Shown here: in pieces, positions 46,852-55,815 of the stretch | Layout of the letters: each line of letters starts with the position of its first letter | Numbering within the stretch: the stretch's first letter is position 1 | Assembly: GCF_018474015.1 (NCBI RefSeq) | Contig: NZ_JAHCSG010000002.1 | Location: 434,001 to 498,000, forward strand | From: Williamsia sp. CHRR-6 | GTDB lineage: Bacteria > Actinomycetota > Actinomycetes > Mycobacteriales > Mycobacteriaceae | Direction: 5' to 3' | DNA length: 64,000 nt | Program-made: the position numbers and the translations under genes | Notes under the pieces: model-generated | Seen by the model: only the letters and a program-made list of their open reading frames with translations | Databases searched by the model: none | What the model was told of the DNA's origin: nothing

Positions 46852-47166
46852 ATGGGCGAGCAGATGCGGATCGACCGTGGCGCGGTCGCCGCGGTCGCCG
46901 ACGCTGTCGATGCCTCCGCCACCCGGCTCGACGCCGCTCGCGCCGCGCTCCGGTCACCCCGCTTCGGCCCGGATGCGGTGCCCGCCGACCTGAATGACCA
47001 GGGCCGTAGGTATCTGGCCGAGATGGCGGAGGTGGTCGCTGCGCTCGACGCCATGATCAGCTCGATGCGCGGTGTCGCCGCGGGTGTCCGCGCGGCGGCG
47101 GCTGAGATCGAGCACACCGACGACGCCGTCGGCGGCGAGATCCGGGTGGCGGGAACCCAGCGGTGA
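46852..47166 (+). CDS. ESX-type small helical protein (Rv3440c-like)
   Basis: Protein of 104 residues predicted to be two long helices (MRIDRGAVAAVADAVDASA; YLAEMAEVVAALDAMISSM), like EspC/WXG100-related secretion targets, though no W-x-G turn is visible. ATG 46852 has GGAGG at good distance. The stop overlaps the next gene (GTGA). The position after glmM matches Rv3440c-Rv3439c. Likely a partner or substrate of a type VII system; this is inference. Confidence 0.65.
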   Translation: MGEQMRIDRGAVAAVADAVDASATRLDAARAALRSPRFGPDAVPADLNDQGRRYLAEMAEVVAALDAMISSMRGVAAGVRAAAAEIEHTDDAVGGEIRVAGTQR

Positions 47167-48572
47167 TCACCGACCCCACCACCGACCCCCGATTCGCCGC
47201 GCTACGCACCCAGGCGCGGGCGGTCATCGGCTACTTCGACCAGTTGCGGCCCATCGCGTTGCTGGTCGGGGTCGACATTCCCACGGCAACCGAGTTGACC
47301 ACCGACTTCGACCGATCCGAAGGGGTAGACCTAGCCGCGTTGGCCGCTGACGCTCACGAGTTGGCGCGCGCCGGCGACGCTGCAGATCAGGCGATTGCCG
47401 ACCTGCGTTCGCGGGGCGTCGCGATGACCACGGCCTGGACCGGACGGTCGGCCACCGCCGCGAGCGCTGCCATCGACACCCACATCGGTGCCGCCACCGT
47501 CTCCGTCGAGCAGATCCGGACCGCCCAACGTGCGGCCGAGTCGATGCTGCACGCGATGGTCGGCATTTTGCAGACCAAGTACCAGAACCTGGTGGCGATA
47601 CCCTCGACGACTCTGCTGGGCCAGTCCCTGGCGACGCTGAGCGCCGCTGATGCGCAACGCAATTCGGTCGCGACGGCCCGTGAGATCGCCGCCAAGCTCG
47701 CCCTGTTCCGTGGGGCCACCACCCGGTCTCATGACGCCATCCGCCCGATGTTGACCACCCTGAACGACACTCTGGCCCAGGTGACGATCCCCCGCTATCC
47801 GCAGGTCAGATGGCATCGACCGGCGCCGATGGCTGCGGTCACGCCACCGCGACCCCGGCCGGTCGCCCAAGCCGGTGCCGGATCGACGCCGGCGACACCC
47901 CGCGGCCCGCAGCGACGCGCGGAGGAACAAGCGACATCCGCGAGTTCGCCCGGCGTCACGCGCGCGGCCGCCGATCCGCTGGCTGCGATCGGACAGGTGC
48001 TGAGCACCGCGAGCGCTGCCATCCCGGCCGCGGTGGGGTCGGTGACCGACGCGGTGGGATCGATGCTGAACATGGTGTTGCACCCCGACTCGACCGGGGA
48101 CCACACGGGGCCGCTCGGTGTACTCGGACACCCCGTGGCCCACGACGGCGGCCCCGCCGACACCGCAGCCCCGCACGACTCGACTATCAAGCATGACCCG
48201 CGAGCCCAGCACGACCCGCACACCCCGCACGACCCGCGAGCCCAGCATGACCCGCCGGCCAGCCCCACTGAGCCTGCTGCTTCGTCTGGGGCGCAGCCAC
48301 ATTCGCCGAAGCTGAACCTCGCCACCGATCCGGTGTCGGGGGCCCCGCCGGCGCAATCCCCGCCACCGCCGCAGAACTCATCGGGGCAGAACACCCCTGC
48401 GGAGGACTCGTCGGGGCCGAATTCAGAGGGTCAGGAGTCGTCGGGGCAGGATTCGGTCGAGCCCGATTCTCGTGAGTTCATCGGCGAGCGGGCCGACGTC
48501 CACACCCCCACTCCGCGTGGGTATCCCGACGCGGGCGAACCCGGTGGGTTGGCCCTTGCGGGTGACCGTTGA
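47163..48572 (+). CDS. ESX/PPE-like protein with long proline-rich C-terminal tail
   Basis: Protein of 469 residues. The first 220 are helical with a W-x-G turn in TTAWTGRSATAAS (about residue 93), as in WXG/PPE-type type VII substrates. The rest is low-complexity Pro/Ala/His/Ser sequence with repeats such as HDPRAQHDPHTPHD and SSGQ/SSGP units. It is coupled to the preceding small helical gene and corresponds to Rv3439c by position. Function unknown; secretion is inferred. Strong repeats may make its length variable. Confidence 0.68.
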   Translation: MITDPTTDPRFAALRTQARAVIGYFDQLRPIALLVGVDIPTATELTTDFDRSEGVDLAALAADAHELARAGDAADQAIADLRSRGVAMTTAWTGRSATAASAAIDTHIGAATVSVEQIRTAQRAAESMLHAMVGILQTKYQNLVAIPSTTLLGQSLATLSAADAQRNSVATAREIAAKLALFRGATTRSHDAIRPMLTTLNDTLAQVTIPRYPQVRWHRPAPMAAVTPPRPRPVAQAGAGSTPATPRGPQRRAEEQATSASSPGVTRAAADPLAAIGQVLSTASAAIPAAVGSVTDAVGSMLNMVLHPDSTGDHTGPLGVLGHPVAHDGGPADTAAPHDSTIKHDPRAQHDPHTPHDPRAQHDPPASPTEPAASSGAQPHSPKLNLATDPVSGAPPAQSPPPPQNSSGQNTPAEDSSGPNSEGQESSGQDSVEPDSREFIGERADVHTPTPRGYPDAGEPGGLALAGDR

Positions 48573-48588
48573 ACCGGGCTGGTGATTG

Positions 48589-48771
48589 ATGAACGGGGCT
48601 GATCAGATCGAACTGCTCGCCGAGCGGGTGACTCGGGCGATGACAGCTGATCTGGAGTCCTACCGCACCGCGCTGACCGCCGCCGCCGACGCCTGGGTGC
48701 CCGCGCCACCGGCCGATCCCGACGATCTCGACCCCGACGAAGACGACGAGACCGACGACGACCGGCGGTGA
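48589..48771 (+). CDS. Small acidic protein
   Basis: Protein of 60 residues: a helix (ADQIELLAERVTRAMTADLE) followed by a very acidic tail (DPDDLDPDEDDETDDDRR). It starts 16 bp after the ESX/PPE-like gene, so it is probably in the same operon. No family recognised. The acidic tail could serve as a chaperone-like partner of the basic/helical neighbours, which is speculation. Confidence 0.5.
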   Translation: MNGADQIELLAERVTRAMTADLESYRTALTAAADAWVPAPPADPDDLDPDEDDETDDDRR

Positions 48772-48778
48772 GCCGAGC

Positions 48779-49624
48779 CTACTTGCGGAGCAGCTTGGTG
48801 ATCTGGTCGCGGTCGTCGGCCTCGAGGCTGTCGGGGTCGATGACGGTCGCCGAACCGATCTGTTCGTCGGGATCGGCGAAGCCGCGGTAGGTCTTGTCGT
48901 CGGTGAGGTGGGCGAGCAGGAACCCGGTCAGGATGGCGCGGGTGTCGCGCTGAGTGCGCTTGTCAGCCGATCCGTCGCCGAGATACTTCCGCACCGAGAA
49001 GCCCTCCACCAGCCCGCGTCGACCGGCCTTGGGCACGCTGCGTAGCGTCACCGCATCGCCGCCGAGGGTGGTGCGCACGGTCAGGGCGTTGGAGGTGAAC
49101 CCGTCCAGATCGTCACCGGCCGCCAGCACCAGCGCGGGCAGCCGGCTGCGGCGGGCTGCGGGTTCGACGGCCTTGCTGGTGGGCGAGGGATACAGCGCGG
49201 CCAGGACCTTGGCGCGGGGGGAGTCGCCGGCGGCGAGCACCGCGGCCGAGGCGCCCAGACCGTGGCCGACCAGTCCGAGCCGCTCGGTGTGCACGGTGAT
49301 GGCACCGGAACCCAGGCGCACCGACGACAGGATCTGCAGCGTGGTCTCGAGATCGGCGGCCAGCGAGCGGTCCGAACCCAATGGTCCGCGCTCGGTGTCG
49401 GGGACACCCACCACGATGCCCCACGACGCCAGGTGCTCGAGGGTGTCGGTGTACTGCTTGGACGTGGTCAGCCAGCCGTGTCCGAAGGCCACCGCGGGCA
49501 GGTTCGTGCCTGACTCGGGGGTGTACACCACGCCGGGCAGGCCCACTATCGCCATGTCGCCGCGCAACACACGATGCGGTCCACGCCGCGACAGCCGCTT
49601 GTAGAGCTTCTTCACCGAGGTCAC
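48779..49624 (-). CDS. Alpha/beta hydrolase-fold protein lacking the nucleophile serine (Rv3438-like)
   Basis: Protein of 281 residues with a dienelactone-hydrolase-like alpha/beta fold (LPAVAFGHGWLTTSKQY, GIVVGVPDTERGPLG). At the nucleophile elbow the sequence is LVGHGLGASAAVLA: the usual G-x-S-x-G has Gly at the serine place. A catalytic role is therefore doubtful. GTG 49624 was chosen; 49630 is possible. It faces glmS head-to-head, as Rv3438 does near Rv3436c, so its position is conserved. Confidence 0.75.
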   Translation of the reverse strand: MTSVKKLYKRLSRRGPHRVLRGDMAIVGLPGVVYTPESGTNLPAVAFGHGWLTTSKQYTDTLEHLASWGIVVGVPDTERGPLGSDRSLAADLETTLQILSSVRLGSGAITVHTERLGLVGHGLGASAAVLAAGDSPRAKVLAALYPSPTSKAVEPAARRSRLPALVLAAGDDLDGFTSNALTVRTTLGGDAVTLRSVPKAGRRGLVEGFSVRKYLGDGSADKRTQRDTRAILTGFLLAHLTDDKTYRGFADPDEQIGSATVIDPDSLEADDRDQITKLLRK

Positions 49625-49686
49625 GCCCACGAGCCTATGACACCGGCAGGGATCTGCACCGAGGGCGGCAGGGTGGGCGCGCACAG

Positions 49687-49692
49687 TACCCT
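49687..49692 (+). promoter_or_regulatory. -10 hexamer TACCCT of glmS
   Basis: TACCCT ends seven bases before the glmS ATG, again predicting a leaderless transcript. The promoter lies in the short gap to the divergent hydrolase gene. Confidence 0.4.
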
Positions 49693-49699
49693 GATCCGA

Positions 49700-51562
49700 A
49701 TGTGCGGAATCGTCGGATACGTGGGGGGCCGCGACGCCCTGGAGATCGTCGTCGAGGCGCTGCGGCGGATGGAGTACCGGGGTTACGACTCGGCCGGGGT
49801 GGCCATTCTCGATGGTCACGGCGGCACCGCGGTGGAGAAGAAGGCCGGTCGGCTGGAGAACCTGGACAAGCAGCTCGCGGCGCTGGGGCGCTCGGGATTC
49901 GTCGGTACCACCGGTATCGGGCACACGCGGTGGGCCACCCACGGTCGTCCCACCGATCGCAACGCCCACCCGCACGTCAGCCGTGACGGCAAGTTCGCGG
50001 TGGTGCACAACGGCATCATCGAGAACTATGCGGCGTTGCGCGCCGAGGTGGAGGCCGCCGGGGTGGAGTTCGGGTCGGACACCGACACCGAGACCGCTGT
50101 TCATCTGCTCGACCTGGAATACACCGCCGGGGCGCACGCTGGTGACTTCGTGGCCAGCGCCTACGCCGTCCTCGCCCGACTCGAGGGGGCGTTCACGCTG
50201 GTGTTCACCCACTCCGATCACCCGGGGACCATCGTTGCCGCCCGCCGGTCCACACCGTTGGTGGTAGGGGTGGGCCAGGGTGAGATGTTCGTCGGTTCCG
50301 ATGTGGCCGCGTTCATCGAACACACCAGGGAGGCAGTGGAACTCGGACACGACCAGGTGGTGGTGATCACCGCCGATTCGTACACGATCACCGACTTCGA
50401 CGGCACCCCACGCACCGGCACCCCCTTTCACATCGACTGGGACCTCGCGGCGGCCGAGAAGGGCGGCCACGACTACTTCATGCTCAAGGAGATCGCCGAG
50501 CAGCCGCAGGCGCTGGCCGCCACCCTGGCCGGTCACCTGCAGGACGGCCGGATCGTGCTCGACGAGCAGCGCATCACCGATCAGGATCTGCGCGACGTGG
50601 ACAAGGTGTTCGTGATCGCCTGTGGCACTGCGTATCACGCTGGGATGCTGGCCAAGTACGCCATCGAGCACTGGACGCGACTGCCCGTCGAGGTGGAGTT
50701 GGCCAGTGAGTTCCGCTACCGCGACCCGGTGCTCGACCGGTCCACCCTCGTGGTGGCCATCTCGCAGTCCGGGGAGACCGCCGACACCCTCGAGGCGGTG
50801 CGCCACGCCAAGGAACAGAAGGCGCGCGTGTTGGCCATCTGCAACACCAACGGCGCCCAGATCCCCCGCGAGTCCGATGCGGTGCTCTACACCCACGCCG
50901 GTCCCGAGATCGGTGTGGCTTCCACCAAGTGCTTCCTGGCGCAGATCGCGGCGGCCTACCTGGTCGGTCTGGCGTTGGCGCAGGCCCGTGGCACCAAGTA
51001 CCCCGACGAGGTGGCGCGTGAGTTTGCCGAGCTCGAACGCATGCCAGCCGCTGTGGAGGAGGTGCTGAGAACCGTGGAACCCGTTCGCGCGCTTGCCCGT
51101 TCGCTGGCCGACAAGCCGACGGTGCTGTTCATCGGACGCCACGTGGGTTACCCGGTGGCGCTGGAGGGTGCACTCAAGCTCAAAGAGCTGGCCTACATGC
51201 ACGCCGAAGGGTTTGCCGCTGGCGAGCTCAAGCACGGGCCCATCGCGCTCATCGAGGACGATCTGCCGGTCATCATCGTGATGCCTTCGGCGACCGGACG
51301 TCCCCTGCTGCATTCGAAGATGGTCAGCAACATCCGCGAGATCCAAGCGCGGGGCGCGCGCACCATCGTCATCGCCGAGAAGGGTGATCTGGCGGTGCGC
51401 GACTTTGCCGACCACCTGATCGAGATCCCGCAGACCACGACCCTGCTGCAGCCGTTGGTCTCCACGGTGCCGCTGCAGGTGTTCGCCGCCGAGGTGGCGC
51501 AGGCGCGCGGCTACGACGTGGACAAGCCGCGAAACCTGGCCAAGTCGGTGACGGTCGAGTAG
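49700..51562 (+). CDS. glmS: Glucosamine-6-phosphate synthase (isomerizing)
   Basis: Enzyme of 620 residues making glucosamine 6-phosphate from fructose 6-phosphate and glutamine. N-terminal glutaminase with catalytic Cys2 in MCGIVGYVGG and GHTRWATHGRPT, then two SIS sugar isomerase domains (ISQSGETADT, ELKHGPIALI). The C-terminus DKPRNLAKSVTVE is complete. It supplies GlmM. The next gene starts two bases after its stop. Confidence 0.97.
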   Translation: MCGIVGYVGGRDALEIVVEALRRMEYRGYDSAGVAILDGHGGTAVEKKAGRLENLDKQLAALGRSGFVGTTGIGHTRWATHGRPTDRNAHPHVSRDGKFAVVHNGIIENYAALRAEVEAAGVEFGSDTDTETAVHLLDLEYTAGAHAGDFVASAYAVLARLEGAFTLVFTHSDHPGTIVAARRSTPLVVGVGQGEMFVGSDVAAFIEHTREAVELGHDQVVVITADSYTITDFDGTPRTGTPFHIDWDLAAAEKGGHDYFMLKEIAEQPQALAATLAGHLQDGRIVLDEQRITDQDLRDVDKVFVIACGTAYHAGMLAKYAIEHWTRLPVEVELASEFRYRDPVLDRSTLVVAISQSGETADTLEAVRHAKEQKARVLAICNTNGAQIPRESDAVLYTHAGPEIGVASTKCFLAQIAAAYLVGLALAQARGTKYPDEVAREFAELERMPAAVEEVLRTVEPVRALARSLADKPTVLFIGRHVGYPVALEGALKLKELAYMHAEGFAAGELKHGPIALIEDDLPVIIVMPSATGRPLLHSKMVSNIREIQARGARTIVIAEKGDLAVRDFADHLIEIPQTTTLLQPLVSTVPLQVFAAEVAQARGYDVDKPRNLAKSVTVE

Positions 51563-51564
51563 CC

Positions 51565-53025
51565 GTGATCGGCCATCACCGAGCCGACGACATCCGGGCG
51601 GCCGAGGCCGCGACCGGACGTCTGTTGACCGACGGCGTGCTGATGCGGCGGGCCAGTACCGGGTTGGCGACGGTGGTGCTCGCCGAGCTGCGCCGACGGT
51701 GCGGCCGCGTCTACGGCTCGCAGGTGGGGCTGGTCGTGGGCACCGGCGACAACGGCGCCGACGCGCTCTACGCCGGAGCCCGACTGGCCCGACGCGGCGT
51801 GCAGGTGCATGCGCTGCTCATCGATCCAGAACGGGTACACCGCGGCGCTGCAACCGCTTTCACCCGCTGCGGGGGTCGGCTGTGTACGCGGCTACCGGAT
51901 GGATGCGACCTGGTGATCGACGCGGTGGTCGGTCTGGGCGGTCGCGGGCCACTCCGGCCCCGGGTGGCTGCGGTGTTCGCCGAGGTGAGCGCCCCGATCG
52001 TCGCCGTCGACCTGCCCTCGGGGGTGGACGCCGACACCGGGGTGGTGCACGACCCGTCGGTACGTGCGGCGGTCACGGTCACCTTCGGGGTGCGCCGCCG
52101 CGCGCATGTGCTGGCCGCACCGGTCTGCGGTCGGGTAGAGGTGGTCGACATCGGGATCACCTGTCCGACAGCGGATCTGGTCACATTCAGCGATCCAGAG
52201 GTGGGGGTGTTGTGGCCGGTGCCGGGCCCTGGCGACGACAAGTACACCCAGGGTGTCCTCGGGGTGATCGCCGGATCGGATCGCTATCCCGGCGCTGCGA
52301 TTCTGTGCGTCGGGGCCGCGGTCGCAGCCACCTCGGGGATGGTGCGATACGTGGGTTCGGCAGCTGCACAGGTCGTCTCGGCGCACCCGGAGGTGGTGGT
52401 GGCCCCGGATCTGGAGTCGGTGGGTCGGGTACAGGCCTGGGTGATCGGTCCGGGAGCGGGTACCGATGCCACCGCCGCCGCCACCCTGGCGCGGGTGTTG
52501 GCCGACGACGTACCGGTCCTCGTCGATGCCGACGCCATCACCGTGCTGGCTGCACACCTGGACTGGGTGCGTGAGCGCACCGCACCCACCCTGCTCACCC
52601 CGCATGCCGGGGAGTTCGCTCGGTTGACCGGCGCCCCGGTACCCGCCGACCGAGTGACCGCCGTCGAAGAACTCGCCGCCGACCTCGGCGCCACCGTGCT
52701 GCTCAAGGGCCGCATCACCGTGATCGCCCATCCGCGCGGCCCCACCGTGGTCAACGACGCCGAATCGTCCTGGGCCGCCACGGCCGGCGCCGGTGATGTG
52801 CTCTCCGGGCTCGCCGGGGCCCTGCTCGCGGCCGGGATCGACGCGCCGTCGGCCGGGGCAGCCGCCGCCCGCGTGCACGCCCGGGCGGCGGCGCTGGCGG
52901 CGGCGGGCGCTCCGATCGGTGCATCGGATCTGCTGGCTGCGGTGCGTGGGGCCATCGGCGCCATCCGAATCGGGGTCGCCCCCGAGGCCATCGGCCCCGC
53001 GGTGGGACAATCTCGATTGCCATGA
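51565..53025 (+). CDS. nnr: Bifunctional NAD(P)H-hydrate epimerase/dehydratase
   Basis: Metabolite-repair enzyme of 486 residues. The N-terminal YjeF_N epimerase (residues 1-205: GTGDNGADALYAGARL, VDLPSGVDADTG) is fused to the C-terminal ADP-dependent dehydratase (GVIAGSDRYPGAAILC, TPHAGEFARLTG, GAGDVLSGLAGALLAAG). It repairs hydrated NADH and NADPH. Start GTG 51565; its stop overlaps alr (ATGA). Counterpart of Rv3433c. Confidence 0.93.
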   Translation: MIGHHRADDIRAAEAATGRLLTDGVLMRRASTGLATVVLAELRRRCGRVYGSQVGLVVGTGDNGADALYAGARLARRGVQVHALLIDPERVHRGAATAFTRCGGRLCTRLPDGCDLVIDAVVGLGGRGPLRPRVAAVFAEVSAPIVAVDLPSGVDADTGVVHDPSVRAAVTVTFGVRRRAHVLAAPVCGRVEVVDIGITCPTADLVTFSDPEVGVLWPVPGPGDDKYTQGVLGVIAGSDRYPGAAILCVGAAVAATSGMVRYVGSAAAQVVSAHPEVVVAPDLESVGRVQAWVIGPGAGTDATAAATLARVLADDVPVLVDADAITVLAAHLDWVRERTAPTLLTPHAGEFARLTGAPVPADRVTAVEELAADLGATVLLKGRITVIAHPRGPTVVNDAESSWAATAGAGDVLSGLAGALLAAGIDAPSAGAAAARVHARAAALAAAGAPIGASDLLAAVRGAIGAIRIGVAPEAIGPAVGQSRLP

Positions 53026-54185
53026 CCCCAGCCCCGCTCGAGGCGACCATCGACCTCTCCGCCATCGCCCATAACGTCGGCGTCGTCGCCGACCGCGCCG
53101 GGTCGGCGGTGATGGCGGTGGTCAAGGCCGACGGCTACGGGCACGGTGCGGTGCCGGTCGCGCAGGCGGCGATCGCCGCGGGCGCAACCGATCTCGGTGT
53201 CGCCACCGTCGCCGAGGCGTTGTCGCTGCGGGCGGCGGGAATCGACACCCCGGTCACCGCGTGGTTGCACACGCCGAGCACCGATTTCGTCCCGGCGGTG
53301 GCCGCCGGCGTCGACATCGCCGTGTCATCGGTCCGACAATTGCAGCAGGTGCTGGCCGCGGCCTGCGCGCTGTCGGTGCCGGCCGTGGTGAGCGTCAAGG
53401 TCGACACCGGGCTGTCCCGCAACGGCGTTGCCCCGGCCGAGTGGGACGCCCTGCGCGGCGAGCTGGTCACCGCAGTGGCGCACGGCTCGATCCGGTTGCG
53501 CGCCATGATGTGTCACCTCGCGCGGGGCGACGAGCCCGACCATCCGCTCAACGATCTGCAGGCCGCTCGGCTCGACGCGTGCGTGGCCGACCTGGCGCGC
53601 GCCGGGGTGACCCCAGAGCTGGTGCACATCGCCAATTCAGCTGCTGCACTTGCGCGTCCGGACCTGGCCCGCGACCTGGTGCGCGCCGGCATCGCCCTCT
53701 ACGGGTTCTCACCGCTGCCGCATGACCACGGTCTGATCCCGGCCATGACCCTGAGCGCCGAGGTCTCTTCGGTCAAACGGGTCTGCGCTGGGCAGGGCGT
53801 GTCCTATGGGCACACCTGGACCGCCGATCGCGACACCCGACTGGCGTTGCTGCCCGCCGGGTACGCCGACGGGGTACCCCGGCTGTTGTCCAATCGGATC
53901 GAGGTGAGCATCGGGGGTCGTCGCTACCCTGGCGTGGGCCGGATATGTATGGACCAGATGGTCGTCGACGTAGGTCTCGACTCCGACGTGCATGAGGGTG
54001 ATCGCGCCGAGTTGTTCGGGGTGGGACACGATTCCGCACCGACCGCCCGCACCTGGGCCGATCTGATCGGCACCATCGACTACGAGATCATCACCGGGAT
54101 ACGGGGCCGCACCGTTCGCCGCTACGTGGGTGAGGTGCCGGGTCGCGCAACGGAGACCGTCAGTGAAGGGGAACAGACGCGATGA
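53022..54185 (+). CDS. alr: Alanine racemase
   Basis: PLP enzyme of 387 residues giving D-alanine for peptidoglycan. PLP lysine in AVVKADGYGHGAVPVA (about residue 35) and catalytic tyrosine in GVSYGHTWTA (about 263), plus MDQMVVDVG metal-side loop. Overlaps both neighbours by four bases, inside a run of coupled genes up to tsaD. Confidence 0.96.
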   Translation: MTPAPLEATIDLSAIAHNVGVVADRAGSAVMAVVKADGYGHGAVPVAQAAIAAGATDLGVATVAEALSLRAAGIDTPVTAWLHTPSTDFVPAVAAGVDIAVSSVRQLQQVLAAACALSVPAVVSVKVDTGLSRNGVAPAEWDALRGELVTAVAHGSIRLRAMMCHLARGDEPDHPLNDLQAARLDACVADLARAGVTPELVHIANSAAALARPDLARDLVRAGIALYGFSPLPHDHGLIPAMTLSAEVSSVKRVCAGQGVSYGHTWTADRDTRLALLPAGYADGVPRLLSNRIEVSIGGRRYPGVGRICMDQMVVDVGLDSDVHEGDRAELFGVGHDSAPTARTWADLIGTIDYEIITGIRGRTVRRYVGEVPGRATETVSEGEQTR

Positions 54186-55255
54186 GCCCATCGGCACGCC
54201 GCCCACATCTGGGGATCCTGGCCGGGGTGGCCGGGTTCGCCGCGCTCGGGGCGGTGGCCGCCGGCGGAGTGGCTCGTAACCTCGCCCGGCGCACACCGAA
54301 GACCGGAGATCGGTTCGGCACCGAAGACTTCGAGGCGGTGTACCACGACCGGGCCAGCATCGTCACCGCCGATGATGGTGTGCCCCTGGCGATCCGAGAG
54401 ATCGGACCGGCCGACGCCCCGGTGACGCTGCTGTTCTCGCATGGCTTCAGCCTCAGCATGGCCAGCTGGCACTTCCAACGCATCGACCTGGTCGAGGCGC
54501 TCGGTGATCGGGTGCGCCTGGTGTTCCTGGATCACCGCGGTCACGGCCGGTCGGGTCCGGCGCCGGCGCACACCGCCACCATCGCCCAACTAGGCGCCGA
54601 CATCGCCACTGTGCTGCGGGTGGTCGCCCCCGAGGCCCCGGTGGTGCTGGTGGGTCATTCGATGGGGGCGATGGCGATCATGAGCCTGGCCACTCGGGAG
54701 CCGATGCTGTTCGGAGACAAGGTGATCGGGGTTGGGCTCATTGCCACCGCAGCCCGCGGCATCACCGAGGCCGGCCTGGGCAAGGGGCTGCAGAACCCGC
54801 TGATCGACGCGTTCCGCCTGGCGGTTCGCCAAGCCCCCAGGACGGTGCAGGCCGGGCGTGGGGTGACCCGCTCGGTGCTCTCACCGGTGCTGACCGCGGC
54901 CAGTTTCGGGTCGAAGTTCCACTCTCCGGCGATGAGCGCGTTCGTGACCGCGATGATCCAACACACCCCGATCGACACCATCGTCAACTTCCTGCGGTCG
55001 TTGGAGAGCCACGACGAGACCGCGGCGCTGCCGGTGCTCTCGGGTATCCCCACGGTGGTGGCCTGCGGATACGAGGACATGGTGACGCCGCTGCAGAACT
55101 CGGTGGACCTCAACGCCGGACTTGCTGACAGTGAGCTGGTGGGCGTACCCGACTGCGGGCACCTGGTCCTGCTGGAGCAACCCGAGGTCATCTCTACCGC
55201 CGTCGAACAGCTGGTGGTGCGCAGCGTGGACGCCTACTCGGCGGGCACCCGGTGA
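54182..55255 (+). CDS. Alpha/beta hydrolase
   Basis: Protein of 357 residues. An N-terminal hydrophobic segment (about 10-33, LAGVAGFAALGAVAAGGV) is followed by a full alpha/beta hydrolase fold: LLFSHGFSLSMASWHFQ (oxyanion hole), VVLVGHSMGAMAIMS (Ser nucleophile), and the last His in PDCGHLVLLEQP. Lipase or peroxidase-like activity cannot be specified. It is coupled to alr and tsaE, a placement also seen in other Mycobacteriales. Confidence 0.87.
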   Translation: MSPSARRPHLGILAGVAGFAALGAVAAGGVARNLARRTPKTGDRFGTEDFEAVYHDRASIVTADDGVPLAIREIGPADAPVTLLFSHGFSLSMASWHFQRIDLVEALGDRVRLVFLDHRGHGRSGPAPAHTATIAQLGADIATVLRVVAPEAPVVLVGHSMGAMAIMSLATREPMLFGDKVIGVGLIATAARGITEAGLGKGLQNPLIDAFRLAVRQAPRTVQAGRGVTRSVLSPVLTAASFGSKFHSPAMSAFVTAMIQHTPIDTIVNFLRSLESHDETAALPVLSGIPTVVACGYEDMVTPLQNSVDLNAGLADSELVGVPDCGHLVLLEQPEVISTAVEQLVVRSVDAYSAGTR

Positions 55256-55809
55256 CCGCCACCGGGCCGCTGCCACAGCGCCGGGACCTGCCGACGGTCG
55301 CCGACACCGAGGCCTTCGGTCGGGAACTGGCCGCCGATCTGCGCGCCGGTGACCTGGTGATCCTCGACGGGCCGCTGGGCGCAGGCAAGACCGCACTCAC
55401 CCGGGGGATCGGCGCCGGACTCGGGGTGCGCGGACGCATCTGTTCGCCCACCTTCGTCATCGCTCGCACACATCGGCCGGGCCGGGCCGGTGGGGTGGGT
55501 CTGGTGCACGTCGACGCCTATCGGTTGGGGTCGACAGATGCCGACGTGCTCGCCGATCTCGACGGCCTCGACCTCGACACCGAACTCTGCGACAACGTGG
55601 TGGTGGTCGAATGGGGTGCGGGAGTGGCCGAACGGCTCACCGATCGCCACCTGCTGATCCGGTTGCGCCGGGCCGAAGGCACACCCCACCCAGATCCCGA
55701 TCACCTCGATGCCGGCGCCCCCGATGTCGGCGATCTGCACGAGGCGCGCACCGTCAGCTACGGGTGGGTGGCACTCGACGGATCGGTGTGCGCCGATCGC
55801 CTAGGCTGA
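55252..55809 (+). CDS. tsaE: tRNA t6A synthesis ATPase TsaE
   Basis: ATPase of 185 residues needed for threonylcarbamoyladenosine (t6A) formation at position 37 of tRNAs reading ANN. Walker A DGPLGAGKTALTRGIG, switch FVIARTHR-type region (SPTFVIAR), and Walker-B-like YRLGSTDA with VVVEWGAG. It works with TsaB and TsaD encoded just downstream. GTG start overlaps the hydrolase stop. Confidence 0.92.
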   Translation: MTATGPLPQRRDLPTVADTEAFGRELAADLRAGDLVILDGPLGAGKTALTRGIGAGLGVRGRICSPTFVIARTHRPGRAGGVGLVHVDAYRLGSTDADVLADLDGLDLDTELCDNVVVVEWGAGVAERLTDRHLLIRLRRAEGTPHPDPDHLDAGAPDVGDLHEARTVSYGWVALDGSVCADRLG

Positions 55810-55815
55810 GCAACT

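Noticed and set aside
49625-51415. Long N-terminal extension of the minus-strand alpha/beta hydrolase frame
   Set aside because: It lies fully opposite glmS; the hydrolase fold begins only near 49624.
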